A stretch of DNA of 64,000 nucleotides from Oceaniferula spumae (lineage in GTDB: Bacteria > Verrucomicrobiota > Verrucomicrobiia > Verrucomicrobiales > Akkermansiaceae), in contig NZ_AP026866.1 in the NCBI RefSeq assembly GCF_042849255.1, positions 2,852,001 to 2,916,000 on the forward strand. Reading direction: 5' to 3'. The notes beneath the pieces are model-generated. The model was given only the letters and a program-made list of their open reading frames with translations, did not search any database and was not told the origin of the DNA. The translations under genes were made by a program, and so were the position numbers. How positions within the stretch are numbered: position 1 is the stretch's first letter; each line of letters starts with the position of its first letter. Positions 59,259 to 64,000 of the stretch are shown piece after piece.

Positions 59259-60433
59259 ATAACAAATACATGAAAACAGCAGCGCTGGTTGCCGCCTGTG
59301 CGAGTCCATTGTGCGCCGAAGAAAATGTGGCACCCGAATCAACATCGAGCATCCGTCTGGAGCCCACTTTGCACCTGAGAGCGGTGCATGGCACGACCAC
59401 TCTGAGTGGAGAAGATGCCGCCTTCGGTGGACACGATCCGTTTCAGGACGGCTTTAACCTCCAGGGCATTGAAATAGGCGCGAACCTCTACGCCGGCGAA
59501 TACCTGCGCGGTTTTGCCACGGTTAATGTTTTCAAACACAATGGCGAGGACTTTGATGCTGAGTTCGAGGAGGGTTTCCTCAAGCTGGTGAACCTTCCGG
59601 GTAACCTGGAGCTGCGCGCAGGTAGAATGCTGGCGCGCTTTGGCGATCAGAATAGTCGGCACTTGCACGCCTGGGATTTTGTCGATGCAAACATGACCAA
59701 CGTGCGCTACCTCGGCGATGACGGATTCGCCTTTGAGGGCGCCGAGATTTCATGGATGCCGCCCACCAGTTGGACCGATGTCCTCAGCGTCGGCTTTGGC
59801 TCCGCAGTGGCGCATGACCACGATCACGGCCACGGTGAGCATGAGGAAGACCATGATGATGACGACCATGACGATCATGAAGATGAGCATGGTCACGATG
59901 AGGAGGCAGAAATGGCCCGTCCGGAAAGAGACATCGTCACGGTGCGCTACCAGGCACAGTTCGGGCCGGATGACTTTAACCGTTTTCAAGTAGGCGGTAG
60001 TTTTCTAACAGGTGAGAACGGCTTCGGCATGACCACGGACATCTACGGTGCTGATTTCACCTACACCTGGCGCGAGAACGGTCTTGAGTCCGGTGGTCGT
60101 CAGTTCCGCTGGAGAACCGAGTGGATCATGCGCGATGTGGAAAACGATGAAGGCGGCTTCGAGGACAACGGTTTCAACACCAGCGTCATGTGGGAGTTCG
60201 TCGAGGGCTGGGAAGCTGGTCTTCGCTACGGCTGGGTAGAGGGAGTGGACGATCCTGAACTGGCCGAACGCCACCGCATCTCACCTTCCATTGGCAAATA
60301 TTTTGATTTTGGCAACGACATGAAAGGTCACGTCCGCCTGCAATACAACCATGACGAAATCGATGGCCACGGCAGCGAGGACAGTGTCTGGCTGCAGTTC
60401 GGCTTCGATTGGGGCCCGGGCGAAATCCGATGA
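59255..60433 (+). CDS. Outer-membrane beta-barrel protein with His/Asp loop (1)
   Basis: A 392-residue exported protein (signal ending LCA) rich in alternating strands and Asp/Asn/Gly turns, ending ...WLQFGFDWGPGEIR as an outer-membrane barrel would. Residues 187-214 are almost only His, Asp, Glu and Gly, a probable extracellular metal-binding loop. Translational coupling to the permease gene makes zinc uptake across the outer membrane its likely role. Confidence 0.8.
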   Translation: MNNKYMKTAALVAACASPLCAEENVAPESTSSIRLEPTLHLRAVHGTTTLSGEDAAFGGHDPFQDGFNLQGIEIGANLYAGEYLRGFATVNVFKHNGEDFDAEFEEGFLKLVNLPGNLELRAGRMLARFGDQNSRHLHAWDFVDANMTNVRYLGDDGFAFEGAEISWMPPTSWTDVLSVGFGSAVAHDHDHGHGEHEEDHDDDDHDDHEDEHGHDEEAEMARPERDIVTVRYQAQFGPDDFNRFQVGGSFLTGENGFGMTTDIYGADFTYTWRENGLESGGRQFRWRTEWIMRDVENDEGGFEDNGFNTSVMWEFVEGWEAGLRYGWVEGVDDPELAERHRISPSIGKYFDFGNDMKGHVRLQYNHDEIDGHGSEDSVWLQFGFDWGPGEIR

Positions 60434-60478
60434 AATTTCTTTAGTCTGGCACGGTTGAGTAAATTACTGTGATATAAA

Positions 60479-60509
60479 GTCGGCGCGGGAAACTGCGCCG
60501 GCTTTTCTT
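60479..60509 (+). promoter_or_regulatory. Hairpin directly before second barrel gene
   Basis: An 8-bp GC-rich stem (60,479-60,486 with 60,495-60,502) is followed by TTTTCTT and, seven bases after the stem, the ATG of the next gene. It could be the terminator of the operon or an attenuator of the gene that follows; there is no room for a Shine-Dalgarno. Confidence 0.6.
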
Positions 60510-61763
60510 ATGAGTAATTTTCAATCATCCAGATTTCTCAAACCTGCTGTTCACTCTGTCGCGATTGGTTCGATGGTGATGCTTTCGGGTGTTGCCATGT
60601 CTGAACCGATCGATCCTTCGACGGTTCCATTCGGCGGTGAAGATTGCGATCACGGAGACGGCACGCCGGAGCTGATCGTCGAGCCTCGGCTGAACTTGAG
60701 CGCAGTATACGGCCATACCGATCTGGAAGACGCTGGCCTCGCACTTGGCGGACATGATCCGTCGGTCAATGGATTCAGTGTGCCCGGCCTATCGTTCGGC
60801 ATGGACGTGATCTACGGTGAACACCTCGCCGGATTTACAGAATCCATTTTCTCGTGGACCAATGATGATGGCTGGGAAGCGGAACTAGAGGAGCTTTACA
60901 TTAACTTTCTCAATCTGCCCGGAGGTTTTGAAATCCACGCCGGTCGTTATTTCGCCTCCATCGGAACCCAGAACGACATCCACAACCATGGCTGGAAATT
61001 CGCCGATGCCTACCTTGGCAATGTGCGATTTCTTGGTGACGACGGCGTGATCCTCAATGGCGTCGAGATCACCTGGAGTCCTCCGACACGCTGGGACGAC
61101 CGCTTGATCATCGGATTTGGCGATACCATCCGCCACGAACACGATCACGGTCACGAGGAAGAGCATGACGAACATGGTGATGATGACCATGATGACGACG
61201 ATCATGACGAACACGATGAACATGGTCACTCCGAGGAAGCTGAAGAAGCCCTCTGGGATAGAGATGTCTTGGCTGTCCGCTACCAAGTCACCAAGTGGCC
61301 GGGCGATGACTGCAAATTTGTCTATGGTGCCAGCTACCTGCAGGGGAAAAACTTCATGGGCCACAGTGCACGTCTGTATGGGCTGGATCTAACATACACC
61401 TGGCTGGAGGACGAGGACCACAGTCGCCAGCTCACTTGGCGCAATGAGGTGATGATGCGTGATATCGATACCGATGAAGGTAACTTCGAGGAGTTTTCAT
61501 TCAGCTCCACCGCACTGTATAAACTGAACCCCGAGTGGGAAATCGGCCTGCGCTATGGTTATTTGGAGGGTGTCGAAGATCCGGAACTGCCAGAACGGCA
61601 TCGTATTTCTCCTGTTCTAACAAGATTTTTCCAGTTGGGCGGAACCGAGGCGATGACTCGATTGCAGTATAACTACGATCACAGCGAAGAACGCGGAGAC
61701 GACCACAGCATTTGGCTTCAGTTCAGATTCGAGTGGGGTGGCGGCGACGCTCACGTTCACTAG
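60510..61763 (+). CDS. Outer-membrane beta-barrel protein with His/Asp loop (2)
   Basis: A 417-residue paralogue of the preceding gene. Strand pattern, LGGHDP, LPGGFEIHAGRYFA and ERHRISP are conserved. The His/Asp/Glu-rich loop is at 209-240. An additional CDHGDG sits near the mature N-terminus, and the C-terminus ends GGGDAHVH. The signal peptide (about 1-31) supports ATG 60,510. Confidence 0.8.
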   Translation: MSNFQSSRFLKPAVHSVAIGSMVMLSGVAMSEPIDPSTVPFGGEDCDHGDGTPELIVEPRLNLSAVYGHTDLEDAGLALGGHDPSVNGFSVPGLSFGMDVIYGEHLAGFTESIFSWTNDDGWEAELEELYINFLNLPGGFEIHAGRYFASIGTQNDIHNHGWKFADAYLGNVRFLGDDGVILNGVEITWSPPTRWDDRLIIGFGDTIRHEHDHGHEEEHDEHGDDDHDDDDHDEHDEHGHSEEAEEALWDRDVLAVRYQVTKWPGDDCKFVYGASYLQGKNFMGHSARLYGLDLTYTWLEDEDHSRQLTWRNEVMMRDIDTDEGNFEEFSFSSTALYKLNPEWEIGLRYGYLEGVEDPELPERHRISPVLTRFFQLGGTEAMTRLQYNYDHSEERGDDHSIWLQFRFEWGGGDAHVH

Positions 61764-61787
61764 GCAGCGTGGCTGCTGTCATCGGAC

Positions 61788-62474
61788 ATGAGTCATTGCA
61801 AAGATATGGAACCGATCGCTCACATTAGAACCTGCTACGGAGAGAAATTCGGGGTGCCCCGGCAGCCTGGCCTTGTCGACGAAGCATGGGGCGAGCTGGT
61901 TTTTGAGCCGGAGTTTAGAAATGCGGACGCGGTCCGTGGACTTGACGGTTTTTCGCACGTCTGGCTGGTGTTTGTTTTTCATCAAGCTGTTAGGGATGAT
62001 TGGAAGCCGACCGTTCGCCCGCCGAGACTCGGTGGCAACGAGCGCATTGGCGTCTTTGCCAGTCGCTCTCCCTTCCGGCCTAATCCCATCGGCCTCTCCG
62101 TGGTCCGTCTGGACGAAATCGATCTCGATCACCCGGATGGCCCGGTTCTCAAACTCCGAGGCGTTGATCTTGTCGATGGCACCCCCATCCTCGACATCAA
62201 ACCCTACATTCCCTACGCGGATTCCCTGCCGGATGCGGTGGGCGGTTACGTCACCGGCGCGCCGGAATCGTTGACGGTTGTCTGGAAAGCTGAAAACGAC
62301 GCAGTGAGTTCAGACACTAGCTCCCTGATCACCGCCACCCTAGCGATGGACCCACGTCCGGCCTACAAGTCCGCCGACAGCGAACGTGAATACGGCTGCG
62401 TGATCGAAGGCTGGAATGTGCGCTGGACGGTAAGAGGCGCGGAACTTCTCGTCCTCAGCTGCAAGAAAGATTAA
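61788..62474 (+). CDS. trmO: tRNA (t6A37) N6-methyltransferase, TrmO family
   Basis: A 228-residue protein of the TrmO (formerly TsaA/UPF0066) family, which methylates t6A37 of tRNA(Thr). GEKFGVPRQPGLVD, GFSHVWLVFVFHQ, RPPRLGGN and GVFASRSPFRPNPIGLS are the hallmark motifs. ATG 61,806 is an alternative start. Confidence 0.93.
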   Translation: MSHCKDMEPIAHIRTCYGEKFGVPRQPGLVDEAWGELVFEPEFRNADAVRGLDGFSHVWLVFVFHQAVRDDWKPTVRPPRLGGNERIGVFASRSPFRPNPIGLSVVRLDEIDLDHPDGPVLKLRGVDLVDGTPILDIKPYIPYADSLPDAVGGYVTGAPESLTVVWKAENDAVSSDTSSLITATLAMDPRPAYKSADSEREYGCVIEGWNVRWTVRGAELLVLSCKKD

Positions 62475-62536
62475 ACAAGCTTGTCACCAGAAATTCATGG
62501 CGCTGCCGCAGATGTGCGTTAGCCTTGATGTGAACT

Positions 62537-63172
62537 ATGAGCTACAAAGCACTGATATTTGATTTCGACGGAACCCTTGCGGACACCTTTGACGAAGGGA
62601 TGAAAATCTACAACGGCATGGCCGAGGAGCACGGACTCCGGCCAGTGACCGAGGCAGAGGTCCCCATGCTCAAGGACATGAAAATGAATGACCTTCTCGC
62701 CTACCTTGGTGTCTCCAAGTATCGAGTGCCAAAACTCCTCTACCAAGGCACCAAACTCCTCAAGGAAAGCATCAGCACACTGCCTCTCTTTGATGGCTTG
62801 GAAACAGTCCTGCCTGCCCTGCGAACAAAAACCGAGCACTTCGGCATCCTCACCTCGAACTCCGTGGAGAACGTTAATCTCTTCCTCAAAAACCACGGTC
62901 TGGAAAACGTTTTCACCTTCGTCTCATCAACGTCCAAACTAACAGGGAAATCCAAGCACCTGCGCGCCATCCGCAAGACCTTCTCCCTGAAAAGTTCCCA
63001 GATGCTCTACATCGGAGATGAAATCCGCGACATCAAAGCCTCCCAAAAAGCCGGCATCCCTGTCGCCGCCGTAGGCTGGGGCTTCAATTCTCCAGCATCC
63101 CTGAAAGCAGAAAACCCGGTCCATTTCTGCGAAAAAATCGAAGAGCTCCTCACTCTGACACCGATCCGCTAA
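62537..63172 (+). CDS. HAD-superfamily phosphatase
   Basis: A 211-residue HAD hydrolase of the phosphoglycolate phosphatase type: FDFDGTLADT (Asp9, Asp11), GILTSNS (motif II), the lysine of KSKHLRAI (motif III) and YIGDEIRDIKASQKAGI (motif IV). Substrate uncertain. Confidence 0.9.
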   Translation: MSYKALIFDFDGTLADTFDEGMKIYNGMAEEHGLRPVTEAEVPMLKDMKMNDLLAYLGVSKYRVPKLLYQGTKLLKESISTLPLFDGLETVLPALRTKTEHFGILTSNSVENVNLFLKNHGLENVFTFVSSTSKLTGKSKHLRAIRKTFSLKSSQMLYIGDEIRDIKASQKAGIPVAAVGWGFNSPASLKAENPVHFCEKIEELLTLTPIR

Positions 63173-63476
63173 GTTTAGATAAGTTTACTAGCAGGAGTTT
63201 TTCATGGGTCGTGGTTGGAGGGAGTCTGTCTTTTGGTAACCTTTGTTAGACAATATTATCCATGAATCATCTGTGATTGTACAGTCACCTTTAACAAGTC
63301 CTCCAGATACAGCGGAAAACTCTGAAGCCCTTACGATTGGAGTATTATTTCACTTGTTATGACTCAAGCAATCTCGCTAGAATGGCTTAGTTTTATAGGG
63401 TAGATGCTCTTTTCCTAATCAATCAAAATGATCAAGGATCTGTAAGTTCCGATTGCCCGAGTCAACTATTAACACT
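63173..63476. other. AT-rich intergenic region before lone cassette
   Basis: About 300 bp without a frame worth calling. Composition drops from GC-rich to AT-rich just after the HAD gene. It contains one TTGTTAGAC (63,245-63,253) but no recognisable attC, and no obvious attI or integrase. Confidence 0.5.
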
Positions 63477-63489
63477 GTTAGCCTAAAAA

Positions 63490-63990
63490 ATGACATCACC
63501 CACGTTCAGACATTCAGCCGGCTTCGGTAAGCGTATCGAATACTGGATCGTCGGCTTGATGCTCAAGGAAGGACTAGATGTCTACCTTCCTCTCGTAGAT
63601 GACGATGCAATAGACGCAGTCGTTCGACGTGATGATGGTTCATTCACGACCGTCCAGATTAAGGCTCGATCAAAGACTTGTAAGTTTGGCAACGGTGCTC
63701 TGTTTGCCGCTATTCCACACGAATTCAGAGATAACTATTGGTTTGTCTTTTACTCGGAACGCATGGATAAGATTTGGATCATGACCTCCGAGGAATTCAT
63801 AGCCGAGTCGTCCCAAAACAAAACAGGAAAGAATACAGGGAAGAGAACTATCTGGCTTAACGGAAGAAGAACTGACAGAAAGACTGGTGAGAAGTATGAA
63901 TACTGTAAAACACAGTTTGAGCGATACATCGCATCAGATTTCAGCAGGCTTTCTTCTCCGTATCCTGCTGCCGAGAAAAACAAAGGCTAA
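63490..63990 (+). CDS. PD-(D/E)xK nuclease-like protein in lone cassette unit
   Basis: A 166-residue soluble protein. DAIDAVVRRDDGSFTTVQIKAR (about 39-60) matches the D...(E/Q)xK core of restriction-nuclease-like folds such as DUF4365. Nuclease activity is plausible but the second acidic residue is Gln, which weakens it. The gene sits between GTTAGCC (63,477) and GGCTAAC (63,985), and its TAA stop is inside the latter. Confidence 0.75.
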   Translation: MTSPTFRHSAGFGKRIEYWIVGLMLKEGLDVYLPLVDDDAIDAVVRRDDGSFTTVQIKARSKTCKFGNGALFAAIPHEFRDNYWFVFYSERMDKIWIMTSEEFIAESSQNKTGKNTGKRTIWLNGRRTDRKTGEKYEYCKTQFERYIASDFSRLSSPYPAAEKNKG

Positions 63991-64000
63991 CAAGGCAGAG
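63985..64000 (+). repeat. Start of an attC, truncated by window end
   Basis: GGCTAACAAGGC equals the first 12 bases of attC sites such as attC 3 and is complementary to the GTTAGCC 500 bp upstream. The remainder lies outside the window. Confidence 0.65.

Noticed and set aside
63173..63489. attI site in front of the lone cassette
   Set aside because: No integrase gene is adjacent and no recognisable attI structure is visible; only the GTTAGCC core is present.
1..64000. tRNA, rRNA or integron integrase genes
   Set aside because: No cloverleaf-type TTCGA-containing segments, no rRNA sequence and no tyrosine-recombinase protein were found on either strand by reading.

Overview
The window looks like a chromosomal segment of a Gram-negative, LPS-making bacterium of the Planctomycetota/Verrucomicrobiota type, most likely Verrucomicrobiota. 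This is inferred from the mix of lpxK, prepilin-like 'GFTLVELLVV' proteins, an NPCBM-type exported metalloprotease and several sugar isomerase/epimerase TIM barrels; no rRNA is present to settle it. No tRNA, rRNA, CRISPR array or integron integrase gene is visible.

Positions 1 to about 27,170 hold a large array of integron gene cassettes. I count 48 attC sites of about 117 bp, all in the same orientation, one of them split by an insertion sequence. They separate mostly single-gene cassettes read on the + strand. The cassette products are small (about 90-240 aa) and mostly unrecognised. About twenty are predicted small membrane proteins and eight are lipoproteins or secreted proteins. The rest include SUKH (SMI1/KNR4)-like proteins, a cysteine-less thioredoxin-fold lipoprotein, a PEGA-domain lipoprotein, a zinc-ribbon protein and a GNAT acetyltransferase. 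Two cassettes have no convincing gene. The attC sites fall into four arm classes whose 5' and 3' arms co-vary, so the folded structure is under selection. The integrase, if it exists, should lie left of position 1, because the right-hand end (27.2-29.9 kb) is decayed: genes persist but the attC sites are eroded.

At 19,280-20,624 an IS110-family element sits inside the R'' end of an attC. Its 5' non-coding end contains sequences matching all four guides expected of an IS110-type bridge RNA: two that match the attC target and two that match the element's own junction, around a CT core. This is the most striking feature of the window.

From 30 kb the sequence becomes GC-richer and housekeeping in character. 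A minus-strand operon (30.06-35.97 kb) encodes three sugar-epimerase-type TIM barrels, an alpha/beta hydrolase, ribulokinase and L-ribulose-5-phosphate 4-epimerase. There follow a LysM lipoprotein, a thioredoxin-like gene with an in-frame TGA, ligA, small lipoproteins, a GT8 glycosyltransferase, a glycolate-oxidase-type flavoprotein, an exported metalloprotease, rpe, tadA, a CAP-domain protein, two tandem His/Tyr-rich exported proteins, an enoyl reductase, glutamate dehydrogenase, a DUF456 protein, a pseudopilin, rph, lpxK and gluQ. A zinc-uptake cluster (56.2-61.8 kb) has a periplasmic binding protein, ATPase, permease and two outer-membrane proteins with His/Asp-rich loops. trmO and a HAD phosphatase follow. 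At 63,477 a lone cassette-like unit begins and ends with complementary attC core sites. The short motif TGTTAGR (YCTAACA on the other strand) is unusually frequent throughout this backbone.
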